Source of the DNA: Bryobacterales bacterium
Lineage (GTDB): Bacteria > Acidobacteriota > Terriglobia > Bryobacterales > Bryobacteraceae
Assembly (NCBI GenBank): GCA_027459465.1
Contig: DAIDIH010000057.1
Span: 1-64,000, forward strand
Length of the DNA stretch: 64,000 nt
Reading direction: 5' to 3'
Shown here: piece after piece, positions 19,703 through 29,130 of the stretch
How the letters are laid out: each line of letters starts with the position of its first letter
Position numbering within the stretch: the stretch's first letter is position 1
Translations under genes and position numbers: made by a program
The notes under the pieces: model-generated
Databases searched by the model: none
Told to the model about the DNA's origin: nothing
Seen by the model: only the letters and a program-made list of their open reading frames with translations

Positions 19703-19996
19703 ATGCCCATGCCCGCCGCCCGCCTCACCGACATGCACGTCTGCCCCCAGGTCACCGTGCTCGTGCCCCACGTCGGCGGACCCATCACCGCCCCCGGCGC
19801 CCCCACCGTCCTCATCGGCGGCCTCCCCGCCGCCCGCTTGGGCGACATCGCCACCTGCGTCGGCCCGCCCGATGCCATCGCTTTCGGCTCCCCCACCGTC
19901 CTCATCCAGGGCCAGCCCGCCGCCCGCATCCTGGACCCCACCGTCCACGGCGGTATGATCGTTCTCGGCTGCTTCACCGTCATCATCGGCCCATGA
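19703..19996 (+). CDS. PAAR-domain spike-tip protein
   Basis: 97 residues, a stand-alone PAAR protein. It has the two characteristic half-repeats SPTVLI/APTVLIGGLPAARLGD and PTVLIQGQPAARILDPT, with His/Cys candidates for the tip metal (His12, Cys14, Cys53 region, His at HGG). It caps the VgrG trimer. No toxin extension is fused. It follows vgrG by 15 bp with its own RBS (AGGAGA). Confidence 0.93.
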   Translation: MPMPAARLTDMHVCPQVTVLVPHVGGPITAPGAPTVLIGGLPAARLGDIATCVGPPDAIAFGSPTVLIQGQPAARILDPTVHGGMIVLGCFTVIIGP

Positions 19997-20072
19997 GCGG
20001 CGGAACAATAAAACGCAAACCACACGAAATGTTTCTATACTGGAAACCGGGGAGCTTGCCGGACAGATACCT

Positions 20073-21437
20073 ATGAAAAATCTCCACCGCGTGGTCTGGT
20101 CCCGCGGGATGTTTCTCACCCCGCAACACTTTCAGTCGCAGGACCAGTACCTCGAGGACAACCTCCAGTTCCGCCTCACCACCTCGTCCTCCGTCGCATG
20201 GGGCCTCACCGCCTTTTCCATCGACCAGGAAAGCCTCGCCAACGGCCTCTTCACCCTCCGCACCTGCCGCGGCGTCCTCCCCGACGGCCTCGCCTTCAAC
20301 ATCCCCGACGCCGACGAACCACCCCCAGGCCGCGAAATCGCCGAATTCTTTCCACCCACCCAGCTCGAACTCGACGTCTTCCTCACCATCCCCGAACGCC
20401 GCACCCGCGGCCGCAACGTCACCATCGCCGGCGACGACCCCAACGAAGCCGCCAAGGCCAGCACCCGCTTCGTCTCCATCAGCCGCTCCGTCCTCGACGA
20501 AGCCGGCGGCACGGACGAAAAAACCGTCCTCCTCGCCCGCAAAAACTTCCGCATCGCCTTCGGCGGCGAATCCTTCGACGGCAACTCCGCCCTCCGCATC
20601 GCCCAGGTCACCCGCGACCCCACCGGCGCCTACATCCTCAAACGCGACTTCATCCCCCCGCTCCTCAGCCTCGAGGCCAGCGAGTATCTACTTCTCCTGC
20701 TCCGCCGCCTCGTCGAACTCCTTACCGCCAAGGCCCAGTCGCTCTCCGGCATGCGCCGCCAGAAAGGTATCTCCCTCGCCGACTTCGCCTCCAGCGACGT
20801 CGCCAACTTCTGGCTCCTCTACACCGTCAACTCCTACCTCCCCGGCCTCAAACACTACTGGAACATGCGCCGCCTCCACCCCGAGCCCGTCTACGAAATC
20901 ATGCTCTCCCTCGCCGGCGGCCTCTCCACCTTCTCACTCGAAGAACAGGCCCGCAATTTCCCCGACTACAACCACAACGAACTCGGCGTCTGCTTCACCC
21001 AACTCGACGAGAAAATCCGCGCGCTGCTCGAAACCGCCATCCCCTCCAAGTGCATCGCCGTCCCGCTCTCCCTCACCGAAAAGTCCATCTACTCCGGCGT
21101 CATCGCCAAGGAAGAACACTTCCGCAAATCCCAGTTCTTCCTCTCCGTCGGCGCCGCCATGGGCCTCGACGACCTCCTCAAACAGGTCCCCAAACAAATC
21201 AAGGTCTCCCCGCCCGCCGAGGTCCACCGCCTCATCCGCAACGCCCTGCCCGGCATCACCCTCCGCCACGCCCCCGTGCCGCCCAGCGCCATCCCCGTCA
21301 AGCTCGGCAAGCAATACTTCAGCCTCAACCAGAGCGGCATCCTCTGGGATGGCATCGTCAAAAGCCAGCAGGTCAACGTCTTCGTTCCCGAGGAAATCGA
21401 CAAACCGGAACTGGAAATGTTGATCGTCCTCGAATAG
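20073..21437 (+). CDS. tssK: TssK, T6SS baseplate-membrane connector
   Basis: 454 residues. The start, MKNLHRVVWSRGMFLTPQHFQ (WxxGMxLxPQHFQ), is the signature of the TssK shell domain. Later segments, including PVYEIMLSLAGGLSTFS and the C-terminal YFSLNQSGILWDGI, also fit. TssK trimers link the TssF/G wedge to TssL. It is the last T6SS gene and meets the convergent TolC gene with only 3 bp between stops. Confidence 0.96.
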   Translation: MKNLHRVVWSRGMFLTPQHFQSQDQYLEDNLQFRLTTSSSVAWGLTAFSIDQESLANGLFTLRTCRGVLPDGLAFNIPDADEPPPGREIAEFFPPTQLELDVFLTIPERRTRGRNVTIAGDDPNEAAKASTRFVSISRSVLDEAGGTDEKTVLLARKNFRIAFGGESFDGNSALRIAQVTRDPTGAYILKRDFIPPLLSLEASEYLLLLLRRLVELLTAKAQSLSGMRRQKGISLADFASSDVANFWLLYTVNSYLPGLKHYWNMRRLHPEPVYEIMLSLAGGLSTFSLEEQARNFPDYNHNELGVCFTQLDEKIRALLETAIPSKCIAVPLSLTEKSIYSGVIAKEEHFRKSQFFLSVGAAMGLDDLLKQVPKQIKVSPPAEVHRLIRNALPGITLRHAPVPPSAIPVKLGKQYFSLNQSGILWDGIVKSQQVNVFVPEEIDKPELEMLIVLE

Positions 21438-21440
21438 CCG

Positions 21441-22814
21441 CTAGCGGATCGCCGCTCCGTCCCCGATCCGCCCCGTCGCCAGATCCAGCGACAATCTCGC
21501 AATGCTCACCGACCGCTCCGCCTGGTCGAGCAGCGACTCGTTGTTCAGCAGCCCGGCCTCCGCCTCCAGCACGAAGTTGATCACGCTCCGCCCCGCCTCG
21601 TACTTCACCCGCTCGTCGTGCAGCACCCTCTCGCTCTCGGCCACCGAATCGCGCAGCGCCCGCACCCGGCCCTCGGCGCTGTCCAGGTCCGCCATCGCCG
21701 TCCTCACCTCCCGGCTCACCCGAAGCTCGGCCTGCCGCCGCGCCTGCCGCGCCTGCTCGAGCGCCGCTTCCGCCGTCTGCATCTCGCCCTTCCGCCTCCC
21801 TCCGTCGAACAGCGGAAACGTCACCCGCGCTCCAAGCACCCAGTCTGTCGCCCCGCTGCCCTGCGTCGGCACGTGCAGCGGCAGCCCCGGTATCAGCTTC
21901 CCGATTAACTGCGGAAACCCCACCGGACTGTACGCCCCGTACTCAATCGCCGACGCCGTCAACTCTACGCTCGGCAGCGCCGACTTCTTCACCGACTCCA
22001 CCGTCTTCTCCTCCGCCAGAATCTCGTGCCCGCTCGCCGCCAACTCCGGCCGGTTCCCCACCGCCTCCTTCAGCAGTTCCCCCTCCGGACCCTTCTCCGC
22101 GGGCGCCGCCGCCGCGGCCGGCTTGTACTCCAGCCGCGGAAGGTCGCCCTCATATCCCATCACCGCCGCCAGCGCGCTCAGCGACGATCGCTGCCCCGCC
22201 TCGAGCGTCGCCAGGTCGCTCTCCACCCCCGCAAGCTGCGTCTGGATCTTCATCGCATCCACCGGCACCGCCCGCCCCGCCTTCACCAACTCATTCGTCC
22301 GCTTGAGAAGCGACCGCAAACTCCCAATCCGCGCCTCCGCCGCCCCAATCAGGTCCTGGTAGGTCAGCGTCTCCAGATACAGCCGCGCCGTGTCGAATAC
22401 AACCTCCTGCTTCCGCCGGTCCGCGTCCGCCCGCCCCGCCTCCACCCGCTCCTTCACCGCCGCCAACTCCAACTCCGTCTTATGAAAATCCCACGCCAGA
22501 TACCGCAGGTTCGCGCTCCCCGTGTACAGCGCCGTGTCGAACCGCAGTAGCGCCGGCGTCGTGCCCCCCGGATAGCCGTGCAGATACCGCGAACGGTCCG
22601 CGTCCGCCTCCAGATCCACGCGCGGCATCAGCAGCGAATGTTGCGTCGTCGCCAACCCCTGCCGCCGCGCCACCTCGGCATCCGAACTCTTCAGCTCCGG
22701 AGAGTGCCCCAGCGCATACCGCACCGCATCCGGCAAACTCATCGTCCCCGGCTCGGGCGCATCCGCCGCCCAACCGGCCGCCGCCAACAGCAACCACGGC
22801 ACAAGGAATCTCAT
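21441..22814 (-). CDS. TolC-family outer-membrane efflux protein
   Basis: 457 residues. A Sec signal peptide (MRFLVPWLLLAAAGWAADA) precedes the two-fold repeated TolC helical/beta domain: SLPDAVRYALGHSPELKSS begins repeat 1, and the second repeat begins near FPLFDGGRRKGEMQTAE with long coiled-coil helices. It is the outer-membrane channel of the tripartite pump encoded just upstream. The start chosen (22814) gives a clean signal peptide and a strong GGAGGGAGAG RBS; a longer in-frame form has an implausible Arg-rich head. It follows the RND gene by 19 bp. Confidence 0.92.
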   Translation of the reverse strand: MRFLVPWLLLAAAGWAADAPEPGTMSLPDAVRYALGHSPELKSSDAEVARRQGLATTQHSLLMPRVDLEADADRSRYLHGYPGGTTPALLRFDTALYTGSANLRYLAWDFHKTELELAAVKERVEAGRADADRRKQEVVFDTARLYLETLTYQDLIGAAEARIGSLRSLLKRTNELVKAGRAVPVDAMKIQTQLAGVESDLATLEAGQRSSLSALAAVMGYEGDLPRLEYKPAAAAAPAEKGPEGELLKEAVGNRPELAASGHEILAEEKTVESVKKSALPSVELTASAIEYGAYSPVGFPQLIGKLIPGLPLHVPTQGSGATDWVLGARVTFPLFDGGRRKGEMQTAEAALEQARQARRQAELRVSREVRTAMADLDSAEGRVRALRDSVAESERVLHDERVKYEAGRSVINFVLEAEAGLLNNESLLDQAERSVSIARLSLDLATGRIGDGAAIR

Positions 22815-22833
22815 CGCTTCTCTCCCTCCTCCC

Positions 22834-25800
22834 TCACGACGCCGCGGAATCCTCGCCAAGGCTCGCCGCCAGTTTCTTGCGGATTCGCTCCGGCAAACCA
22901 TGGTCCGGCTTGTTCGCATACACCAGGTTGTAGGTCACCGGAATCACGTACAGCGAAAATAGCGTCGAAACCACAAGTCCGAAGATCAGCGACCACGCCA
23001 TCCCCCCGAACACCGTGTCGAGCGTAATCGGCAGCGCCCCGAGTACCGCCGCCCCCGAGGTCAGCAGAATCGGCCGCAACCGCACCGAAACGCTCTCGAC
23101 AATCGCCTCCGGCAGCCCCAGGCCCCGCAAAAGCCCAAGCTGGATGAAATCGACAATGATGATCGAATTCCGCGTCACAATCCCAGCCAGCGCAATCATG
23201 CCGATGAACGCCGGCCCGGAAAAAAACACCGGATTCATATACCCGCCGATGTTCCGCTGCCCGAATTGATTCAACAGCCAGAAACCCGGCATCACCCCGA
23301 TCACCATCAGCGGAATCGCCCGCATGATCGTCAGCGGCAGCCGGTACGACCCCGTCTGGTTCATCAGAATGATGTAAATCGCAATCAGCGCCGCCAGCAT
23401 CGCCACCGCCAGGTCGCGGAACAGGTGAATCGTGATGTACATCTCGCCTTCGTCCCACCAGCGCACCGTCACACCCTTGGGAACCTGCCACGCAACACCG
23501 CCGCCTTTGCGGAACATCGTGCGCCCCGCGAGCGGCCGCGGCCGCGCCTGCAGATCGGCAAAAGCGTGAGGATGGTCATGCACTTCGTCGGCCCTAATGT
23601 CGAGAATCGTCTCCACCGGCGGCCGCCCCGCCATCTCGCCCAACACATACACCACGCGCCGCAGTTGCCGGTGGTAGATCGTCTTGTCCTCGAGCCCCGT
23701 CCGCCACGCGCCGAGTTCCGACACAGGAATCAGCTTCCCCCCCGCGCCTTTCACATAGATCCGGCTCAGGTCAATCGTGCTCGACCGTTCCGCCCGCGGA
23801 AACCACAGCGCAATCCTCACCGGATTCCGCTCGTGCGGGATCTCCGCCGCCCCCACCGCCTCGCTACCCAGTGCAAGCGAAACCGTGCGGGCGATATCAT
23901 CGGTCGAAACCCCGTTCAGCGCCGCCTTCCCCTTGTCAACGTCGAAAAAATGCTTGACCTGGTCTTCATCCACCGTGTCGTCTACATCCACCACACCCGG
24001 CTCCCGCCGCATCCGCGCTTCCACCACGGACGCCGCCCGCATCAGATCCTCATAGGAATTCGTCGCGCTGCCATAAACCGCCGCAACCACCGTGGACATC
24101 GTCGGCGGCCCAGCGGGCAACTCGACAATCTTCAGCTTCACCCCATCCCGCGCCGCAATCGCCGTCAGATCCCCGCGCAGCCGCAGCGCCAGCGAATGGC
24201 TCGCATACTCCCGCTCCGTCTTATGAATCAGGTTCACCCGGATATCGGCCCGGTTCGGCGCATCGCGCAGGAAATACTGCCGCATCATCCCGTTGAAATC
24301 CACCGGCGACGCCGTCCCCACATAGGCCTCGTAATCGGTCACCTCCGGCGCCGACGCAAGGTAGTGTTCAAAATCCCGCGCCACCGCATCGGTCCGCTCG
24401 AGCGTCGTCCCCATCGGCATGTCCAGAACCAGCAACATCTCGTCTTTGTTGTCGTAGGGCAACTGTTTCACGCGCACATGCCGCGTCAACACCAGCAGCA
24501 CGCTGCCGATAAAGAGCGCCATCACGCCGGCAAGGAACAGCCGCGCCAGCCGGCGATGCCGGATCAACGGCAAAAGCGTCCGGTCGAAAAAGCGCCGCGG
24601 ACCGGATACCCCCGCCGGCGCAGCCGCGCCTTCCGCGGCGCCGCCGGCTTCCCCTTTGAGTAACTTGTACGCCAGCCACGGCGTGATCGTGAACGAAACA
24701 GCCAGCGACATGATCATCGTCACCGGCACATTCGCCGCCATCGGACGAAGATACTGTCCCATCATGTCGGTCACGAACAGAAGCGGCAGAAACGAAAGAA
24801 TCACCGCAAACGTCGCCGCAATCAGCGGAGGCCTTACCTCATTCACCGCTTCGAGCACAACATCCACCGCCGCCTTACCCCGCAATTGCAGATGCCGGTG
24901 AATATTCTCCACATCCACGATCGGGTCGTCCACCAGCAGGCCCAGCGAAACCGTCAGCGCAAACAGAGTGACGCGATTGATCGAAAAGCCCAGCAGGTAA
25001 TTGACGATCAGCGTGAGCCCGAACACGCAGGGAACCACGATCGCTACCACCACCGCCTGCCGGTAACCCAGCCCAATGGCAAGCAGCGCCATGACGACCG
25101 CGATGGCCACCAGCAATCCCTCTTCGAGTTCTTTCACCTTGTCATCGGCCGTCACCCCGTAGTTGCGCGTGATAACCACTTGCACGTCCGGCGGCAGAAT
25201 CTCCTTCTTAAGTTCCGCCATCCGCGCCAGTAGATCCTCGGCCACCCATACGTTGTTCGTCCCGTGCTGTTTGGCTACCGCGATGGTTACCGCCGGTTGC
25301 GAAGCGTACTTGGGCGGCGCCGGGGTCGAAGCCGCGCCGATCAGGCTCCCCGCCGCCCCAGCCTCCTTGGGGTGGTCCCAGGCAAGGCCGCGATGAAATC
25401 GCACGTAGTCCTGAAACTCGCCCGGCCCATCACTCACCTCCGCCACATCCCGCAAATACACCGGACGGCCGCCCGATTCGCCCACCACCAGGCCCCGCAG
25501 ATCTTCGGCGCCGGTGACGAACTGTCCGGCTTGCACCCGCACGTCCTGGTCATTGCGATCGAACGACCCGGCCTGCGCGCTCGCGTTCGCCGCCTGAATC
25601 GCCCGGCCCAACTCGAGCGCCGAAATGCCGTACGACGCCATCCGCGCCGCCGAAGGCCGCACCAGCAGTTCGCGCGGCCGCCCCCCGACAACGTAGGCCA
25701 GCCCCGCATTGTGGACGCCCTGCAGTCGCGTCACCACCTCATCCGCCATCCGCCGTAACTCGAAATCGTCGCGCGCGCCGCTGGTCAGAGTGAACGTCAC

Positions 25801-26241
25801 CACCGGCACATCGTCCACATCGATCGGCTTCACCACCCATCCCGCCGCCCCCGGCGCCGTCCGGTCCACGTTCTCGTTCAGCTTCCGCACCAGCTTGACG
25901 TAGCTCGGCTCCAGCGGCTCCCCGACATAAAAACGAACCGTCACAATGCTCTCGCCCGGCATCGAACGCGAGTAAACGTACTCAACCCCGGGAATCTGGA
26001 TCAGCATCTTCTCAAGCGGCGTCGAAACCAGTTGCTCCACCTCCTGCGCCGTGTGGCCCGGAAAAGCCACCATCACGTTCGCCGCCGCCACAATGATCTG
26101 CGGCTCCTCTTCCCGCGGCGTCACCAGCAGGGCAACCGCTCCCAGCACCAGCGACACCAGAATGAAAACGATTGAAAGATTGGACTCCAGGAACTTCCGT
26201 ACAATCCGGATCGTCAGCGTCTCGTGCCCGCCGCCGCTCAT
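22834..26241 (-). CDS. RND-family efflux permease
   Basis: 1135 residues, the full RND length with 12 expected membrane helices. The N-terminus enters TM1 (SIVFILVSLVLGAVALLV) followed by the clade marker TPREEEPQI. TM4 holds the charged proton-relay segment SLGLLVDDPIVDVENIHRHL, with Asp residues. Porter-domain motifs include VEQLVSTPLEKML. It drives proton-coupled export through the MFP and TolC partners. It does not show the CzcA metal-relay signature, so the substrate is open: hydrophobic compound or organo-metalloid export is possible. The start ATG overlaps the MFP stop by 4 nt. Confidence 0.92.
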   Translation of the reverse strand: MSGGGHETLTIRIVRKFLESNLSIVFILVSLVLGAVALLVTPREEEPQIIVAAANVMVAFPGHTAQEVEQLVSTPLEKMLIQIPGVEYVYSRSMPGESIVTVRFYVGEPLEPSYVKLVRKLNENVDRTAPGAAGWVVKPIDVDDVPVVTFTLTSGARDDFELRRMADEVVTRLQGVHNAGLAYVVGGRPRELLVRPSAARMASYGISALELGRAIQAANASAQAGSFDRNDQDVRVQAGQFVTGAEDLRGLVVGESGGRPVYLRDVAEVSDGPGEFQDYVRFHRGLAWDHPKEAGAAGSLIGAASTPAPPKYASQPAVTIAVAKQHGTNNVWVAEDLLARMAELKKEILPPDVQVVITRNYGVTADDKVKELEEGLLVAIAVVMALLAIGLGYRQAVVVAIVVPCVFGLTLIVNYLLGFSINRVTLFALTVSLGLLVDDPIVDVENIHRHLQLRGKAAVDVVLEAVNEVRPPLIAATFAVILSFLPLLFVTDMMGQYLRPMAANVPVTMIMSLAVSFTITPWLAYKLLKGEAGGAAEGAAAPAGVSGPRRFFDRTLLPLIRHRRLARLFLAGVMALFIGSVLLVLTRHVRVKQLPYDNKDEMLLVLDMPMGTTLERTDAVARDFEHYLASAPEVTDYEAYVGTASPVDFNGMMRQYFLRDAPNRADIRVNLIHKTEREYASHSLALRLRGDLTAIAARDGVKLKIVELPAGPPTMSTVVAAVYGSATNSYEDLMRAASVVEARMRREPGVVDVDDTVDEDQVKHFFDVDKGKAALNGVSTDDIARTVSLALGSEAVGAAEIPHERNPVRIALWFPRAERSSTIDLSRIYVKGAGGKLIPVSELGAWRTGLEDKTIYHRQLRRVVYVLGEMAGRPPVETILDIRADEVHDHPHAFADLQARPRPLAGRTMFRKGGGVAWQVPKGVTVRWWDEGEMYITIHLFRDLAVAMLAALIAIYIILMNQTGSYRLPLTIMRAIPLMVIGVMPGFWLLNQFGQRNIGGYMNPVFFSGPAFIGMIALAGIVTRNSIIIVDFIQLGLLRGLGLPEAIVESVSVRLRPILLTSGAAVLGALPITLDTVFGGMAWSLIFGLVVSTLFSLYVIPVTYNLVYANKPDHGLPERIRKKLAASLGEDSAAS

Positions 26242-27359
26242 CGCGCGCCCTTCCCGCCCGTCACCACCGTGTCCCCCGCGCTCAGCCCGCTCAGAACCTC
26301 AAACCCGTCTCCGATCGCGCGGCCAAGCTGAACCGTCCGCCGCTCGACGCGCTGCTGTTCCACCACGTCCACCATCGTCAACTGCCCGGCGCGAACCACC
26401 GCCGAAGCCGGAACAACCAGCACGCTCTGCGCCGCCGTGGGCAGCAGCAGCCGGCCGAACATCCCCGGCACAATTTCGCGCGTGTCGCTCAGATGCACCC
26501 GCACCAGCACCGTCCGCGTCGCCGGATCCGACGACGGAACAATCTCCACCACCCGCCCGCGCATCTCCCGGTCGCGCGCGTCGATCCGCAGCGTACGTTC
26601 ATCCCCGATGTGAATGCTGGCCAGTAGATCCTCGGGGACACTCGCCTCCAGCCACAGCCGCCCCTGCTCGTACATCGTGCACAGCGGCTTGCCGGGCGCG
26701 CCCAGGTCGCCCACGTTCGCCAGCTTGTCCACCACCACGCCCGCAAACGGACTCCGGATCACCGCATACGACAGATTCACTTCCGCTTCCCGCTCGGCCT
26801 GCTCCAGCCGGTGAAGGTTCGCCGAAGCCGTCTTCAAATTGGTCTGCGTGTGTTCAAAGTCATACGTCGTGATGACCTGTTGATCGAACAGCGGCTTGTC
26901 GCGGTTGTAATCCGACTGCGCCTGCGCAAGCGTCGCCTCCGCGCTGCGCACCCCCTCCTGCGCCTGCGCGACCCTCCGGCGTAGATCGCGGTCGTCGAGC
27001 ACCGCCAGCGTCTCTCCCATCGCCACCTGCTGGCCCGCCGCAATCCGGATCTCAACGATGTTCGCCACCACGCGCGGCGTGATCGCGGCCAGTTGCTCCG
27101 CCTGAACCGTACCCACGGCCTCCGTCACCGAGGGGATCGTCCGCATCGCCAGCGTCTCGGTCGCCAGTCCCGCCGCCGATTCCACCGGAACCGGCTCTTT
27201 GGCGGCCTGGATCACCCCGCGGCGGAACACGCCAAGAATCCACAGCATGAGCACGACAATCGTCGCCACCGAAAGCCCCACCCGCAGCCCCGCCTCGAGC
27301 CTGCTCTTACCCGGCGCCCCAGGCTTTTCTACAGCACCTTGCGAATCCTCAGAAGACAT
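26238..27359 (-). CDS. RND membrane-fusion (periplasmic adaptor) protein
   Basis: 373 residues. One N-terminal membrane helix (about residues 27-44, VATIVVLMLWILGVF) anchors it. The lipoyl/barrel-sandwich halves are seen at AITPRVVANIVEIRIAAGQ and SPFAGVVVDKLANVGDLG, with a coiled-coil hairpin between them. A beta-barrel domain and the C-terminal PGMFGRLLLP and GLSAGDTVVTGG motifs follow. It links the RND pump to TolC. The gene is the first of the coupled MFP-RND-TolC trio and begins 45 bp after the CMD-like gene, so the whole set is probably one transcript. Confidence 0.93.
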   Translation of the reverse strand: MSSEDSQGAVEKPGAPGKSRLEAGLRVGLSVATIVVLMLWILGVFRRGVIQAAKEPVPVESAAGLATETLAMRTIPSVTEAVGTVQAEQLAAITPRVVANIVEIRIAAGQQVAMGETLAVLDDRDLRRRVAQAQEGVRSAEATLAQAQSDYNRDKPLFDQQVITTYDFEHTQTNLKTASANLHRLEQAEREAEVNLSYAVIRSPFAGVVVDKLANVGDLGAPGKPLCTMYEQGRLWLEASVPEDLLASIHIGDERTLRIDARDREMRGRVVEIVPSSDPATRTVLVRVHLSDTREIVPGMFGRLLLPTAAQSVLVVPASAVVRAGQLTMVDVVEQQRVERRTVQLGRAIGDGFEVLSGLSAGDTVVTGGKGAR

Positions 27360-27404
27360 GCGTTCTCCCTCGCTGCGATCCAGGCCGTACTCCGCCCGAA
27401 CCCC

Positions 27405-27782
27405 CTACTTCTGCATCTCCCGCAATGCGTCAAACACCGGCTCGCTCTCCCCGATCACCTTCGTGGCAAGCGCGAACCGCACAATGTGCAGCGTCTCGAT
27501 CACCTTCGCCGCCGGGATACCCTGCATCTTCGCCTTGTTCGCCATCGCCTGAATGCACGCCGCACTCCCGGCAGCCAGCGCCGAAGCCAGATAAATCAAC
27601 GTCCGCGCCTCCTCGTCCAAAGCGCCCTCCGGCGGCATCGCATACTGCCGCGAACGCAGATGCTCATAGAGCAGCCCCTCGTCTACCTTTGCCGCCTTCT
27701 CGATCGCCGAAGGCACGCCCCCCATCATCTTCCGCATCATGCCGAATATCTCTTCCGGCTTCGGCTTCTCCGTCCCGTTCAT
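27405..27782 (-). CDS. Carboxymuconolactone decarboxylase/AhpD-like protein
   Basis: 125 residues. It is all-helical, with the CMD-like core EARTLIYLASALAAGSAACIQAM and a HIVRFALATKVIGES tail. AhpD-type peroxidases need a CxxC; here only one cysteine is visible in the usual place (ACIQ), so redox activity is doubtful and it may be a binding or structural homologue. It starts inside the 3' part of the ArsR-like reading frame (119-nt overlap) and precedes the MFP gene, so it belongs to the efflux operon. CMD-like proteins also recur in arsenic islands. Confidence 0.75.
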   Translation of the reverse strand: MNGTEKPKPEEIFGMMRKMMGGVPSAIEKAAKVDEGLLYEHLRSRQYAMPPEGALDEEARTLIYLASALAAGSAACIQAMANKAKMQGIPAAKVIETLHIVRFALATKVIGESEPVFDALREMQK

Positions 27783-28113
27783 CGATTTCTCTCCTTACCG
27801 CCGCTTTCTTGCCGGCGCGCAACTCGCCGCCGCCAGCCCATCCCGTCCGCAAAACCACCGCGAGAAACGGCCGCAGTTCCGCATACATCGGGTGCGCCGC
27901 GTTCAACTCGTAAATCACCCGCATCCCGTTGCGCCGGCTCTCCACCAGCCCGCATTGCCGCAGATACCCCAGGTGCCGCGACAGAAGCGGTTGCGACAGC
28001 CCCAGCAGCCTCTCCATCTCGCACACGCACAACGGCGACTGCAAAAGTAAGTCGAGGATACGCAGCCGCGTCCCATCCGCCAGTGCCCGGAATACCCGCG
28101 CTAGTTCCGTCAT
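27664..28113 (-). CDS. ArsR/SmtB-family repressor with CxC arsenite motif
   Basis: 149 residues. The winged HTH domain fills residues 1-90: FRALADGTRLRILDLLL, then SPLCVCEMERLLGLSQPLLSRHLGYLR. The CVC in the first HTH helix matches the As(III)/Sb(III) site of E. coli ArsR, so metalloid sensing is likely. The C-terminal ~55 residues are Arg/Glu-rich and overlap the CMD gene by 119 nt; they look like read-through of the other frame rather than a folded domain. It probably controls the following efflux operon. The start is the first ATG, 12 nt after the LolA-like stop. Confidence 0.88.
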   Translation of the reverse strand: MTELARVFRALADGTRLRILDLLLQSPLCVCEMERLLGLSQPLLSRHLGYLRQCGLVESRRNGMRVIYELNAAHPMYAELRPFLAVVLRTGWAGGGELRAGKKAAVRREIDERDGEAEAGRDIRHDAEDDGGRAFGDREGGKGRRGAAL

Positions 28114-28125
28114 CGCCCGCCCCCG

Positions 28126-28863
28126 TCATCGCCCGCCCGCCATGCCGCTCACCACGCGCCCCGCTTCCTGCTCCGGCGCAACCCGCGCAAACCAGATCGT
28201 CATCTCCGCCCGTCCCACAAGCCTCGTATCCGCCGTCACAATCAATCGCCGCACAACCCATGACTGCGCATCCCGGCGCTCCATCGAAAAGTCCCTGACA
28301 AAATCCAGGTGTTTCACAAACCACGACGGACTCTTCACAAACCGTCCCCATTCCCGCAGAACCACTCCCGTCTCCGGCTCCAGCCAGAGTTCCCCCTTGA
28401 ACAGCCCCGCCCGTCTCCGCTTCGGCTCCAGCCGGTATACATACACATCGCGCCCGCCATACCCGGCCGTCCCCTGAAACCGGAACTTATAATTCGCCGG
28501 CGAAATCGCAACCCCCGCATCGGCCCCCGCCTGCCCATCCGCTTCGAGCGCCAGGTACCGCGCGATCACCTCGCGCCGCACCCCCGCATCCCCCTCCGCT
28601 TCCAGCATCTGAAACGTGCTCCTGCCCGCCTCGCTCGATCGCACGGCGCGAAGCTTGGCGCTCCGGTGCAACCCGGGAAGGCTCGCTTCAATATCCAGCT
28701 CCATCCTCGCGCCGTACCCCCCGCCGCCGCTCGTCCGCGCAAGAAACTGCTCCAGCGCCTCCTCCGGCGTAGCGGCCAGACCCGACGCCGCTCCCCAAGC
28801 CGCCAGAAGGACCAGCCCCGCAAGCCGGCAGAGGGACTTCGTACCCGCCCCCACGATATGCAT
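28126..28863 (-). CDS. Exported LolA-like (lipoprotein-sorting fold) protein of unknown role
   Basis: 245 residues with a Sec signal peptide (LAGLVLLAAWGAASGLAA). The mature part is beta-rich with the rhythm of LolA/outer-membrane lipoprotein-sorting proteins: a long series of strands such as YVYRLEPKRRRAGLFKGELW and the turn PETGVVLREWGRFVKSPSW. It is not a recognised LolA or LolB. The gene lies directly before the ArsR-like gene (12 nt) and after the zinc-ribbon gene, so it may act with the efflux system in the periplasm. The RBS GGGGGGA is strong. The function is unknown. Confidence 0.7.
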   Translation of the reverse strand: MHIVGAGTKSLCRLAGLVLLAAWGAASGLAATPEEALEQFLARTSGGGGYGARMELDIEASLPGLHRSAKLRAVRSSEAGRSTFQMLEAEGDAGVRREVIARYLALEADGQAGADAGVAISPANYKFRFQGTAGYGGRDVYVYRLEPKRRRAGLFKGELWLEPETGVVLREWGRFVKSPSWFVKHLDFVRDFSMERRDAQSWVVRRLIVTADTRLVGRAEMTIWFARVAPEQEAGRVVSGMAGGR

Positions 28864-28905
28864 ATGTATCCCCCCAATCCCTGGCTTCGCTCAGATCCTC
28901 GCGGC

Positions 28906-29115
28906 TCAGTAAGCGTGCAATCCGCAAGAAGCGTCCCGGCCCGCCATCGGAGCTGCCACCGCCAGTTGCCTGCCCGCGGCCGCACCGCTCCCCGAACGCT
29001 CCCACACCACCGGATACCGCCGCCCGCACGTCCGGCACTCATAGTGGCCGTGAATCGGCCACATCGGCGACTCATGCATCAACCGGCACCATATCTCACC
29101 GAGCTTGTTCCACAT
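28906..29115 (-). CDS. Small zinc-ribbon-like protein
   Basis: 69 residues from the ATG at 29115, where SD GCAGGAG stands 8 nt upstream. An earlier in-frame ATG (29145) lies upstream of that SD and is less likely. The core HGHYECRTCGRRYPVVWE holds one CxxC plus nearby His residues and a Cys in the preceding IWCRLMHE helix, enough for a minimal zinc site. The C-terminal tail is Ala/Gly-rich. No family function is known to me. It is the first gene of the LolA-ArsR-CMD-efflux group. Confidence 0.6.
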   Translation of the reverse strand: MWNKLGEIWCRLMHESPMWPIHGHYECRTCGRRYPVVWERSGSGAAAGRQLAVAAPMAGRDASCGLHAY

Positions 29116-29130
29116 AACTCGCATCTCCTG

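Noticed and set aside
17765..20119. Long - strand open frame (about 784 codons) opposite vgrG-PAAR
   Set aside because: Its repetitive DGDG-like sequence is the complement of the VgrG octads; no RBS or domain.
21438..21447. CCGCTAGCGG palindrome between convergent tssK and TolC stops
   Set aside because: Too short and without a T-run for a convincing bidirectional terminator.
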